Source of the DNA: SpSt-398 sp033762195
GTDB lineage: Bacteria; Bacteroidota; Bacteroidia; Chitinophagales; Chitinophagaceae
DNA length: 28,555 bases
Direction: 5' to 3'
Assembly: GCA_033762195.1 (NCBI GenBank)
Contig: JANRLV010000042.1
Span: 1 to 28,555 of the forward strand
The notes beneath the pieces were generated by a model. It had not been told where the DNA came from and searched no databases. It worked only from the letters and a program-made list of their open reading frames with translations. Below, one piece after another: positions 19,701-26,017 of this stretch. A program made the position numbers and the translations under genes. Position 1 is the stretch's first letter. Every line of letters begins with the position of its first letter.

Positions 19701-21674
19701 GAAAATGGTTAAAGCTCCTTCACCTGGGTTGGAGACAACCATTTCAGGTTTTTGATCTCCGTCCAGATCCCCCAGTGAGCTAAAGGGTAGGCCATGGTTT
19801 GCCGTACCTGCAGTATAAGTTTCTGCTGAGGCAAACAATCCTTCTGTAATACTTCCTCCGTTGGGGAAGGTAATCAGAAATGGGTCACGGGAATGAGCCA
19901 GCAATTCATTGCAAACAACGGTGATCGGTTCGTATTGTGAGCCAGCGGGTACGGTGACGGTCAGGCTTGTTGTATTGGCGGCCGTAATGGTGGCAGGGAT
20001 CGCTCCGAAGAATACTGCATTCCCGGAGGTGGAGGGATTAAAGTTTTGTCCAGTGATCGTAACCGTGGTGCCAACCGGCCCCGAAAGTGGCGATACAGAT
20101 TGGACAATGGGAGGGGGAACATAGGTAAAGCCTGTCCGTGTGGAGGAACCGACTGGTGATTGAATGAATACATCGCCTGAGGCACCCGGGCCAACATAGG
20201 CGGTCAGTTTTAATGGAGAATTCACTTCAATATATTGCACCGGAATACCACCCACTGTGATATGGTTTACCTCACTCAGGCAGGAGCCGTTCAGGGTCAT
20301 TACTGTGCCGTGTGTACCTTTGGTGGGGGTGAAAGAGTGTAAAGTGGGGATGACCTTAAAACCTGGGATGGTTATTGTTCCGGAAGAGGTGGTCACTGTA
20401 ATGGGACCCGATTGAGCATATTCGGAGAGGGTGGCGACGATGGTATCTCTTGAAATAACGGTAAATGGCGAGGATGCGACTCCTCCGATTGAAACACTTT
20501 GTACATCTTCAAAAAAATCTCCTACTATGGTGATCGATGTATTGGCTCTTGCCTGGGCAGGGAAAAAGCTCATTATCTGAGGCGGCACCTGGATTCCTCC
20601 CCTGTTTGTTGTCATTTCCAGAAAATCCTTGGGGCCACCTACCCAGAATTGTTCCCATGACCTGAAGAACATTGAAGTGTGAGTCAGTGAATTGCTTGTA
20701 AAGGTATTATCTCTCACAAGTTTTGACCAGTCCCGACCTGCATTTCTGGTAATATAGGTATCAAATAAGGGCCCGATGGCATAGCCTGTTGTATCATTAA
20801 CAAAATGAAGTTGGGATGTAGCAAACGAGTTGCTATTGGGGGCTGATTTCAGTGCCCAGGTAGCTCCTCTGTCGCCACTGAAATAGGTGAGGCCTTTCCC
20901 TTGTGCAGTAAGATTAAGCCAACCATTGTCTCCGTCTAGAAAGTCAAGCGAGTGAATAAACCCTGTAGGGGTTACAAGAGGAAACCAGGTGGCACCACCA
21001 TCCAGAGTCTTAATGACTCTTGTATTTGGGGTGGTTTCGCCCGGGTTTGCCGCCTGGTAGATATAGACCTCATTTTCATTTATGACTTCTATTTTATTGT
21101 AAAGCATATTTAATTCGAAAGAAATAATATTCCAGGTATTTCCTCTGTCTGTCGATTTGAGAATCCTGTTGTCATCTACAGCGTAACCAACATTTCCGTC
21201 GAAGGTAAATTGAACATCTGTAACATCATTCTGATTGTCAAAGCCTATCGAAGAATAGAAAAAAACAACCTTAAAGGAGTCTGCTGCGTTGGTTGATCTT
21301 AGTATTATTGGATAGCCAGTATATTTTCCGTATAACAGTAACGTGTCTTTATTAATTGCATGCACTCCAGATGGCGAAAACATCGTAGGGAATCCTACAG
21401 TGCCTATTCCATCGGGAGTGAATAGTAGCCCGCTGATTGTTTTTTTTGTAAACGTTCTTCCTGAGTCACTTGTGAAGGCAATTTGGCCGGGGAGGCCATC
21501 TATGGCGAGGTACCCCTCATTTGGAGAATAAAAACTGATACCTTTTATACCCGTGTTGGTATTCACCGTATCAATATGCATTTGTTGCATTTGAGTAGTG
21601 CCAGATAGGCATCCCCCTATTATGAATAGAAAAAGGAAAGCGAATGAAGCGAGAAAATTGGTTCGTTTGGTCAT
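13770..21674 (-). CDS. Giant T9SS-secreted protein with three seven-repeat FG-GAP blocks and eleven IPT/TIG domains
   Basis: The preferred ATG at 21674 gives 2634 aa; a TTG at 21683 would add three. Residues 1-25 are a signal peptide whose IIGGC could also be read as a lipobox. Residues about 35-360 carry BNR/Ycf48-like repeats (STDRGNTW, TLDGGATW, SGDRGATW). Three IPT/TIG domains follow (360-610), then seven FG-GAP/VCBS repeats with DxDxDGxxD calcium-type loops (615-965). Next come two IPT domains (970-1145), seven FG-GAP repeats (1150-1510), six IPT domains (1512-1990), seven FG-GAP repeats (1995-2360) and Ig-like sequence (2365-2550). The last about 75 residues are a T9SS type A sorting domain (AYPVPVKNVLTIDS, LTSGAYTLVL, KIVKQ end). 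A cell-surface or released adhesive or ligand-binding protein is inferred; no catalytic domain is seen. It converges on porQ. Its 5' region is A+T-rich and borders the repeat island. Confidence 0.93.
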   Translation of the reverse strand: MTKRTNFLASFAFLFLFIIGGCLSGTTQMQQMHIDTVNTNTGIKGISFYSPNEGYLAIDGLPGQIAFTSDSGRTFTKKTISGLLFTPDGIGTVGFPTMFSPSGVHAINKDTLLLYGKYTGYPIILRSTNAADSFKVVFFYSSIGFDNQNDVTDVQFTFDGNVGYAVDDNRILKSTDRGNTWNIISFELNMLYNKIEVINENEVYIYQAANPGETTPNTRVIKTLDGGATWFPLVTPTGFIHSLDFLDGDNGWLNLTAQGKGLTYFSGDRGATWALKSAPNSNSFATSQLHFVNDTTGYAIGPLFDTYITRNAGRDWSKLVRDNTFTSNSLTHTSMFFRSWEQFWVGGPKDFLEMTTNRGGIQVPPQIMSFFPAQARANTSITIVGDFFEDVQSVSIGGVASSPFTVISRDTIVATLSEYAQSGPITVTTSSGTITIPGFKVIPTLHSFTPTKGTHGTVMTLNGSCLSEVNHITVGGIPVQYIEVNSPLKLTAYVGPGASGDVFIQSPVGSSTRTGFTYVPPPIVQSVSPLSGPVGTTVTITGQNFNPSTSGNAVFFGAIPATITAANTTSLTVTVPAGSQYEPITVVCNELLAHSRDPFLITFPNGGSITEGLFASAETYTAGTANHGLPFSSLGDLDGDQKPEMVVSNPGEGALTIFRNTSTGSAITFAPPQNLLSITGPGPLEIRDMDGDGKLDLTVVNWSVGTISILLNQSTPGTLQFAPAYLLPTPSNPYSMKVADMDGDGKSDIIVSYQGQPVTSIFRNRGEVGALSFHPEKTFSGLGGTDHIIRDLNQDGKPEIIVANATTGQVLVSPNQSTPTQLIMGTPLTYTFGSVGSIDAGDLNGDGKLDIIATNPAENTVIILKNTSTGTVTLEDVQPVSTQNPGQSLQVNDVDGDGRPDIITHFDDINNWGIFKNLSNLATIQFGPQVNLASYGASGRITLSDLNADQKVDAVIVNTANQISVFKNTASPAPYITSISPTIGEAGTQVTINGFQFTNITQVEIGGSPAASFTVNSPTSITAVVGSGGTGNVKVSNNFGTCQLGIFVHGLPVVVESLSSYSGQVGSLITIQGQRFSTVPQENIVHFGTVRAKVITSTNTTIQVEVPFGSQEELVSVTKGNRTAWSKQPFITLFEGGSGPLTKTSFAPRTDHANPFFRPLYADLDEDGKLDVTSISTGKILIHKNTSITGNISFQQALEINMPVPTATYLTQTGDLDGDGKIDIMAWIINSSSFFFLRNNSVQGQFSFEAPISFTVPFKLSLFFKFLDIDSDGKPDLSSVVENKFIIHHNISQPGSILFRSIYGIKIAPGISTAKLQDINEDGKPDLILHAGKLLVYTNIGLPGNPKFSPAFSYTSTYLANQGSFVVKDMNNDQKPDIVFNTSSTTLALFRNTSSGTSINFAAPQTITGAPALKNASVKDLDGNLLPDIYYTDDEFKVKLLKNISSPGGTFDFGAPVSLEIPIAPLGGNQIEECSSVDLDNDSRPDAIIAGNTFTTVYRNIIGKPDGGPMISTFFPIAGSNGTSITIKGKNLGSTTSATIGNQPVSSLSVVSNQELRLVVGNGNSGEIRIKAANGEASTGSFSNTSLPVIESVSDTMLLAGKAFWLNGANLSNVNQVTIGGLSVTSFEVISDISLRIIPGSSGTGELKVFNPNGSATYGHLQILNPPVIAGFSPTTAGTGTTVTITGSDLQSVKEVYFENRRAARFQIVSPTRIDAVVAGGNTGSISVHGPIGSDTLAGYVFPGAPVIHNFYPKTAMTGTVIRIIGNNLGGVNAVRFETTPAASFTIISPNLIEAVVGNGGSGKVFLTNASGTVSQSGFVHHNANTPVITQFYPTVTGPGATVTIDGYNFTNVSSVQFGGSPAASFTVESSTRILAVAGSNASGAVSVTTANGNTSANGFILSNAPVVSEITPLIGSPGATISIKGFNFGTNAPGLTVYFGATKANVVRAANNELEVVVPYGATPGPVSVMNNNLIGISSQWFQPQFHGYGTDFSKYFSFFVDSTVGIAPLQTAIADLDQDGRPDIGIANQGTDQLQFASLGILRNISQDSTTKIGALQTFQSDPYFGNIHKRIFAEDLTNDGKLEVICSNSFPRDISIYKNSSSTGTISLAPAIDLGDVQETRSTACDLDGDGKSDIVYSKGSNGMLHLYRNTGTGGNLSFAAMLQFNSAVPIIEINSADMDGDGKPDLVICSNNAISVIRNLSTPGNLQLASPVSLSTGQAPKFMTFCDLDNDGKLDIVTANAGASATSLIKNQSQPGYIALSVIDNINLPISPISVQVDDVDGNGKPDLLFTTEFENIMAIALNESEGAKIAFNTELIIPTHSPYTTINSGDINGDSKPEIILANKYSNTISIIDNGVPQANTIRICPFADTVLQAGQTGSTYQWQFWTGKGFQNLSDNSNFTGTQTASLHIIDFSPFSTIRLFRCMIDKTKEGKSYFVETSGTNIIPTVTISGRDTVTNGQNSTITATPEDGGSLPTYLWQDSTSNHTWQTISGLSGALVNYTPVATGVKIRCIMISNDPCAYPDRDTSNAITFTVNAVTSVINLPATSEGIRAYPVPVKNVLTIDSLKISDQWTSLRIIGADGKQSFPMMSIANKTRVQVDMSRLTSGAYTLVLYRKQKAPVYLKIVKQ

Positions 21675-21908
21675 TGGGGTCAAAAGGTTTGCTGGTAGAG
21701 GGTATAAAAATAGGCCATAAAACCATATTTCTTGTCCTGCACAATATTAAATTGTAATAAAACAATTCAATTCCAAATTATGGAATACAAACAAATAGGA
21801 TATTCCATTATCTGATTCCAGGATAAACACCATAAATTAAACCATTGGGACAATGAATTAAGGCAAATGGGTTATTGAAAAATAGTTGACCATTTTGGTT
21901 TTGCTCTT
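21675..21908. other. A+T-rich gap upstream of the giant gene
   Basis: This gap of about 230 bp has no ORF. It contains two short inverted repeats, AATTGT/ACAATT (21750-21767) and ATGGAATA/TATTCCAT (21780-21787 with 21801-21808). A weak minus-strand promoter-like pair (TTG at 21768-21770, TAATATTG at 21742-21749) could drive the giant gene. The core-repeat island begins at its far end. Confidence 0.4.
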
Positions 21909-22049
21909 GCGCCCCATCGGGGCGCCATGTCGGTAGCCTCCCGATCCTCCAACCGTTTCCCCACGCTCCGTAGGAGCGTTATATTTGGAGCACCGAAGTT
22001 CAGAAAGTTGCGGCACCTTGTGGAGGGCAATGGTAAATATATATTGGGC
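21909..22049 (+). repeat. Core repeat, copy 1 (short form)
   Basis: The copy begins with the palindrome GCGCCCC-ATC-GGGGCGC. It includes the second hairpin CGCTCC-GTA-GGAGCG and the segment ending GGCAATGGTAAATA. The homology fades after GGGC at 22049, so this copy lacks the GGCCGTAGTC...GACTACGGCC half found in copies 2-6. It is the border of the accessory island, and a unique open frame runs out of it. Confidence 0.9.
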
Positions 22050-22112
22050 AAAAAAGAAATAATAAAGGAGTATATAAAATTAGACATTGAAAATTCAAGA
22101 AATAAAAAATAG
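22047..22112 (+). pseudogene. Short C-terminal gene remnant (possible toxin tail) 1
   Basis: Directly where core repeat 1 ends, 21 codons (KKEIIKEYIKLDIENSRNKK, stop TAG at 22110) read without interruption. They overlap the TTG start of the next gene by 26 bp in another frame. The residue mix is lysine-rich and A+T-rich like the neighbouring small genes. An overlap of this kind is typical of toxin-immunity pairs. The fragment is short, so chance cannot be excluded. Confidence 0.4.
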
Positions 22113-22755
22113 AATCTCAGTAGAATTAAATTTTAAGCTTATTACTGAGGGTTTTGTATATAAAAAAAGTACTAATGAGTTTAGGCGCAGTACCGGTAGT
22201 CACACCTATATTTTTTCAATTGACCTATTAGCATGGAGTGACCATTATTCTATAAATGTAAGAGTGTACATTAGCGAAAGACAAGTTGAAGATATTTTGG
22301 AAAAAATATTAGGTAAGCAACGAAACAGATTGACACTTGGTGGTGATATTGCCACAATTAAATTCAGCCCAGATGGGAAAAAAGTAATCAATCAAACATT
22401 AGCTATAATCATATTATTTGAGGAAGATATTGCTGCTGCTATAGAAACTTTATATCATTATTATGTTGAAATCGCCAAGCCTTTTTTTGATCGATACAAT
22501 AGCTTGGAATCTATTGATGATATTATTAATAGTGAACCATACGATAGCATACCAGCACATGTATGTGCTAATTATGACGGCAGATGCATGAAAGGATTAA
22601 TTGTGGCTAAGTTGGTAAATAATCCGAGGTATAATGAGTTGGTCGTTATTTATAATGATGAAATGCGCGAGACTTTCATAGACTTTAGACAAGAGGCGAT
22701 CGAAAATTATTGCAAAGTACGAGATTATTTAAATGATAATGAACTTATACTTTGA
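22087..22755 (+). CDS. Hypothetical protein, possible DUF4304-like immunity protein
   Basis: This 222-aa cytoplasmic protein has no signal peptide or membrane helix. The only plausible start is TTG at 22087, since no other in-frame start precedes the conserved-looking region. The N-terminal half (LITEGFVYKKSTNEFRRS, then IFSIDLLAWSDHYSINVRVY) resembles the DUF4304-type layout in which a short helix, a GF-x-K-x-x-x-x-F-x-R motif and a beta strand follow each other. That resemblance is by eye and tentative. DUF4304-type proteins are often found as immunity genes in toxin loci. Here an open frame that runs out of core repeat 1 overlaps its start, which fits that idea. Codon use is far more A+T-rich than in the housekeeping genes. 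Confidence 0.6.
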   Translation: MKIQEIKNRISVELNFKLITEGFVYKKSTNEFRRSTGSHTYIFSIDLLAWSDHYSINVRVYISERQVEDILEKILGKQRNRLTLGGDIATIKFSPDGKKVINQTLAIIILFEEDIAAAIETLYHYYVEIAKPFFDRYNSLESIDDIINSEPYDSIPAHVCANYDGRCMKGLIVAKLVNNPRYNELVVIYNDEMRETFIDFRQEAIENYCKVRDYLNDNELIL

Positions 22756-22807
22756 GAGTAGTGTTTCAATGTAGGAAGAAATCTTAGAAGAAAAAACGGC
22801 AGTGTTT

Positions 22808-22945
22808 CAAATTAGCAGGTTTTCACCTTTCAAGCGTAAAGAAGCTCATTTACAGGCAATTTTCGTCAACCGGTTAGCCCTTTTTGAGCGGCAAAATTCT
22901 CCTATTAACCCAAAACTCAAGCCTATATTTTCTGTCTTTTCCTAA
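22808..22945 (+). repeat. Leader repeat A, copy 1
   Basis: This segment starts CAAATTAGCAGGTTTTCACC and ends TTCTGTCTTTTCCT just before core repeat 2. It is closely similar to 25597-25731 and more distantly to 23815-23955. It lies after the stop of the 22087 gene and has no ORF. The A-type leader and the core therefore form one larger compound unit. Confidence 0.85.
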
Positions 22946-23187
22946 CGCCCCATCGGGGCGCCTTGTCTGTAGCCCCCCGATCATCCAACCATTTCCCCAC
23001 GCTCCGTAGGAGCGTTATATTTGGAGCACCGAAGTTCAGAGAGTTGTCGCATACTGTAGGGGGCAATGGAAGATACAAATCGGGCCGTAGTCAAATGTCA
23101 TAATTTTGAATTTGTTAGAAGTTTATAAGACTACGGCCAGCATCATTCTGAATTTTGGGGAATTGGGAGGAATGCTATGGGGAGCGG
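22946..23187 (+). repeat. Core repeat, copy 2 (extended form)
   Basis: A full core copy with both 3-nt-loop palindromes, the 10-bp inverted repeat GGCCGTAGTC/GACTACGGCC and the CAGCATC end at 23144. It continues for 43 bp (ATTCTGAATTTTGGGG to GGAGCGG) that are shared only with copies 4 and 5. The following gene is on the opposite strand. Confidence 0.92.
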
Positions 23188-23209
23188 AGGGGTTTCGCAG
23201 CTCCATATA

Positions 23210-23755
23210 TTATTTGGGTTTCCACGATTTATTAAAAGGTCTTTTTTGGAACCAAAGACTAAATGGCTCATTTGAATAGGATCCTTCTGATCCAAAATTT
23301 GAATAAAGCGAAGTGGCAACTAGAACAAATACCCTCGGTTCAAGGTCGCTGTTTAAAATTAATTCCATATTGCCTGACCCAATCGCTCCCCCGCAGACTT
23401 TATAGTATCCAACTTGATTACCTTCAAGAAAAAAGGAGAAAGAGCATCCAAAATGTCTTATAATTTCAAATGTGTTTAATTTATATGTAAATGTATATGT
23501 ATTCCAAAAAATTGATTTCCGTCGAAGGATAATTTCTTCTTGTTGGAAATCAGGGAGACGAATGATTTTGAATGGGAAAATTTGCCCCCTAGTAGCATAA
23601 TAATCGGTTAGAATTCCTGCCGAAGTTTCATTTAAAAAGAACAATTCCGTAGAGTCATTTGCCTTGTCATATCGTAGATGAAATTGTACTTCATTATCAA
23701 TGGTTATGAAATACAAATCTACGTTGGTGAGGTGGCGAATAATTTCAATTTTCAT
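23210..23755 (-). CDS. Hypothetical protein (orphan, opposite strand in the array)
   Basis: The frame extends to a TTG at 23800, but that codon lies in the repeated word AGTGTTTCAA, so the ATG at 23755 (181 aa) is preferred. The protein is rich in beta-forming aromatic residues (LYFITIDNEVQFHLRYDK, YTFTYKLNTFEIIRHFG, FFLEGNQVGYYKVCGGAIG). This recalls LURP-one/tubby-like folds, but not strongly enough for a call. There is no signal peptide or membrane helix with the preferred start. It is the only gene of the island on the minus strand, with its 3' end facing core repeat 2. Its size, A+T-rich codons and position between repeats match the other cassette-like genes, so an immunity or effector role is possible but unproven. 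Confidence 0.55.
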   Translation of the reverse strand: MKIEIIRHLTNVDLYFITIDNEVQFHLRYDKANDSTELFFLNETSAGILTDYYATRGQIFPFKIIRLPDFQQEEIILRRKSIFWNTYTFTYKLNTFEIIRHFGCSFSFFLEGNQVGYYKVCGGAIGSGNMELILNSDLEPRVFVLVATSLYSNFGSEGSYSNEPFSLWFQKRPFNKSWKPK

Positions 23756-23814
23756 CGCAATAGCAAAGATAAATAAGAAAGTTAGGTAGTAGTGTTTCAA
23801 GTTTGGTACTGCTT

Positions 23815-23955
23815 CAAATTAGCAGGTTTTCACCTTCCAAAAGCAAAGAAGCTCATTTACACCCAATTTTTGTCAACCAGGTAGCCCTTTTTGAGTGATA
23901 AAGTTCTCCTTTTCATCCAATTCCGTCTTTTGCCGATAGGAAAACTGCACATCAT
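23815..23955 (+). repeat. Leader repeat A, copy 2 (diverged)
   Basis: It starts with CAAATTAGCAGGTTTTCACC like the other A leaders and keeps AAGAAGCTCATTTACA and TAGCCCTTTTTGAG. It diverges in the last third, where GATAGGAAAACTGCACATCA resembles the B-type leaders instead. A second CAAATTAGCAGGT (23960-23972) follows immediately and opens the IS remnant. Confidence 0.75.
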
Positions 23956-23975
23956 GGTTCAAATTAGCAGGTAAT

Positions 23976-24098
23976 ATGGAGTGCAAATTTTGTGGTACCA
24001 GTTGCCAGTTAGCGGGAAAACAGAAAAATGGGGTTCATCGTTATTTCTGCAAGGTTTTTAAGAAGTATCAGGAGAAAACTTGCAAATATCCAGGGTAA
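23976..24098 (+). pseudogene. IS1-like (InsA-type) transposase zinc-ribbon remnant, copy 1
   Basis: An ATG opens a 40-codon frame with CKFCGTSCQLAGKQKNGVHR and YFCKVFKKYQ, ended by TAA at 24096. This is the N-terminal zinc-ribbon style of IS1-family InsA proteins (CxxC, then NGKxxxGxQRYxCxxC). The second Cys pair is broken (CKVF instead of CKxC), and the frame stops where the helix-turn-helix should follow, exactly at a palindromic repeat. It is therefore a decayed or truncated transposase start, not a functional gene. Confidence 0.65.
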
Positions 24099-24320
24099 CT
24101 AGCCCGAAGGGCTTAAACCATCAATAGCCACCGGTGCAACCGGTGGTTGGAAGACATTATTTTTAAACCAACCCCAAAGGGGTTGAACTCATCGGGTTTA
24201 AAAAATTCATTTTCGATCAAATTATTTAGTTCAACCCCTTTGGGGTTGGGCAGCTCTACAAAACCATTACCACCGGTTGCACCGGTGGCTATTGATGGTT
24301 TAAGCCCTTCGGGCTAGTTA
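24096..24320. repeat. 225-bp near-palindromic element with 52-bp perfect terminal arms
   Basis: Arms 24096-24147 and 24269-24320 are perfect reverse complements over 52 bp. An inner pair, 24169-24189 with 24228-24248, is perfect over 21 bp. Each arm itself contains smaller palindromes with 3-nt loops: AGCCC-GAA-GGGCT, CCACCGGT-GCA-ACCGGTGG and CAACCCC-AAA-GGGGTTG. There is no ORF inside. It resembles a MITE or two facing REP-like clusters. A shorter version lies at 28334-28410. Confidence 0.92.
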
Positions 24321-24380
24321 CTCCGTTAATAGAAGAACATTTTGTATTATGCAGGTGATATGCTACAATAACATTTTCCC

Positions 24381-24582
24381 GCGCCCCATCGGGGCGCCAT
24401 GTCTGTAGCCCCCAATCATCCAACCGTTTCCCCACGCTCCGTAGGAGCGTTATATTTGGAGCACCGAAGTTCAGAGAGTTGTCGCAACCTGGAGGGGGAG
24501 GCAATGGTAAATACAAATCGGGCCGTAGTCAATTGTCATAAGTTTGACTTTGTTAGGAGTTTATAAGACTACGGCCAGCATC
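24381..24582 (+). repeat. Core repeat, copy 3
   Basis: A full core from GCGCCCCATCGGGGCGC to CAGCATC, including GGCCGTAGTC at 24520-24529 and GACTACGGCC at 24567-24576. Unlike copies 2, 4 and 5 it stops exactly at CAGCATC, where unique sequence begins. The 60 bp before it (ACTCCGTTAATAGAAGAACA onward) are shared with 28411-28470. Confidence 0.92.
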
Positions 24583-24809
24583 GGATAGAACCTGTTGAAG
24601 GTGCGCCAAACGGCGATGATTTTAATCAAAGTATAGGAGCGAACTTAAGAAATCAAACAATTGCGGCTATGCTTCTCTTTTTCATTAATAAGAATGAGTT
24701 GCGAAAAGAGTCAAGGGTTTTGTTAGATGAAAAAGCAAAGAAAGAACTTCAAGGTTGGCCAAAGCAGGATGTTTTAAGATCTAAGGATGGCTCAATATTA
24801 AAAGACTAA
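24582..24809 (+). pseudogene. C-terminal gene remnant (possible toxin tail) 2
   Basis: A 75-codon frame starts exactly at the end of core repeat 3 and has no proper start codon there. It reads IEPVEGAPNGDDFNQSIG, then NQTIAAMLLFFINKNELRK, and ends KDGSILKD with TAA at 24807. The lipoprotein gene starts 9 bp later. The composition and helix-rich pattern look coding. It is best read as the 3' end of a gene whose 5' part was replaced by the repeat, consistent with a toxin C-terminal module. No family is recognised. Confidence 0.55.
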
Positions 24810-24818
24810 ATTGATAGT

Positions 24819-25586
24819 ATGAATTATAAGATTTTTCTAATTTTCGTTGTTGTTACTTGCTGTTCATGCAATTATAGTAAGGAAGTTATCCAAGTCGACG
24901 GAGCAATGGAAGGCACAATACCAAAAGGGGCATTTGTAACCTATATAGAAAAAAATAAAATTGAGCTTGGTGATGTTGTTCTTTTTAATTTTCGAGGTGA
25001 TGGTGTAAGTTCTATGCCTAAGCGAATTTTAAGAGTTGTGGGTATGCCCGGAGATACATTAGAGATCAGAAACGGCAACATTTACATTAATCAAGATATA
25101 TTGAGTAACCCTCGATATACAAAGTTCACCTATTATATTAGGGCAAAGGGTGAAGTACGGAATTCCATATTAGCAAATCGATATTATAGACAAATAAGTC
25201 AATTAGAATATCTTGTTGGATTAAGTGATGATGAACTTCCAGAAGTTAGAAGTAGTTTGGAAATTGACAGTATAAGTTTGTTTGTTACAGATTCAGCATA
25301 TGAGGAAAAGCATATAATCAAGGATAGGAGCTTTAAGTACTTTAATAGCCATTTTTTAGGGCCAGTTATTATTCCAAGAAAGGGAGATTTATTCTCACGC
25401 TACACATCTTCAATTTCTCCCGCGTATAGTTCTATTATTAACCAAGGGGGGATAGTTAGTTCTAATTGTTATTTTTTAATGGGAGATAATCGGTTTTTTT
25501 GCTATGATTCAAAATATTTAGGTGTAATTCCCGAATCAGATATCATAGGGATTATTGATTCGGTTAGTATGAATAGAATAAGATAA
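24819..25586 (+). CDS. Signal peptidase I-like (S26) lipoprotein, catalytic Ser replaced
   Basis: This 255-aa protein shows the order of S26 signal peptidase boxes. Box B is DGAMEGTIPKG (27-37), box C is LGDVVLFNF, box D is KRILRVVGMPGDTLEIRNG and box E is FLMGDNRFFCYDSKYLGVI. In active LepB proteins box B has Ser-Met-x-Pro-Thr; here the Ser position is Ala29 (codon GCA at 24903) and Pro is Gly, while the box D Lys is kept. Peptidase activity is therefore unlikely. The N-terminus (KIFLIFVVVTCCSC, Cys17) looks like a lipoprotein signal instead of a transmembrane anchor. The middle (about 100-200) has an insertion typical of Bacteroidota LepB. It directly follows remnant 2 in the array, so an immunity or binding role is possible. 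The ATG at 24819 is clear. Confidence 0.75.
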   Translation: MNYKIFLIFVVVTCCSCNYSKEVIQVDGAMEGTIPKGAFVTYIEKNKIELGDVVLFNFRGDGVSSMPKRILRVVGMPGDTLEIRNGNIYINQDILSNPRYTKFTYYIRAKGEVRNSILANRYYRQISQLEYLVGLSDDELPEVRSSLEIDSISLFVTDSAYEEKHIIKDRSFKYFNSHFLGPVIIPRKGDLFSRYTSSISPAYSSIINQGGIVSSNCYFLMGDNRFFCYDSKYLGVIPESDIIGIIDSVSMNRIR

Positions 25587-25596
25587 GGTAGTACTG

Positions 25597-25731
25597 CAAA
25601 TTAGCAGGTTTTCACCCTCCAAGCGCAAAGAAGCTCATTTACAGGCAATTTTCGTCAAATAGATAACCTTTTTGCGAAGCAAAATTCTCCTATTAACCCC
25701 AAACTCAAGCCTATATTTTCTGTCTTTTCCT
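25597..25731 (+). repeat. Leader repeat A, copy 3
   Basis: It is nearly identical to copy 1 (22808-22945), from CAAATTAGCAGGTTTTCACC to TTCTGTCTTTTCCT, with a few substitutions and a small deletion in the middle. It begins 10 bp after the stop of the S26-like gene and leads straight into core repeat 4. Confidence 0.88.
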
Positions 25732-25973
25732 GCGCCCCATCGGGGCGCCATGTCGGTAGCCCCCGATCATCCAACCATTTCCCCACGCTCCGTAGGAGCG
25801 TTATATTTGGAGCACCGAAGTTCAGAGAGTTGTCGCAACCTGTAGGGGGCAACGGAAAATACAAATCGGGCCGTAGTCAAATGTCATAATTTTGAATTTG
25901 TTAGGAGTTTATAAGACTAAGGCCAGCATCATTTTGAATTTTGGGGAATTGGGAAGAATACTGAGGGGAGCGG
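25732..25973 (+). repeat. Core repeat, copy 4 (extended form)
   Basis: A full core with both palindromes, the inverted repeat (one change: GACTAAGGCC in the right arm) and the extra segment to GGAGCGG shared with copies 2 and 5. Unique sequence begins at about 25973. Confidence 0.92.
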
Positions 25974-26017
25974 GGGATCAAAGGGCCATTAAAGCCGGGT
26001 ATGAATTCGGTAAATAA
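25973..26017 (+). pseudogene. Short C-terminal remnant (possible toxin tail) 3
   Basis: Fourteen codons (GDQRAIKAGYEFGK) run from the end of core repeat 4 to TAA at 26015-26017. That stop overlaps the ATG of the next gene as TAATG, a translational-coupling arrangement. The same frame stays open back through the extended repeat segment. It is short, but the exact overlap supports a former upstream partner gene. Confidence 0.45.

Noticed and set aside
23756..23800. Longer N-terminus of the antisense orphan gene starting at TTG 23800
   Set aside because: The TTG lies in the dispersed repeat word AGTGTTTCAA; the ATG at 23755 is simpler.
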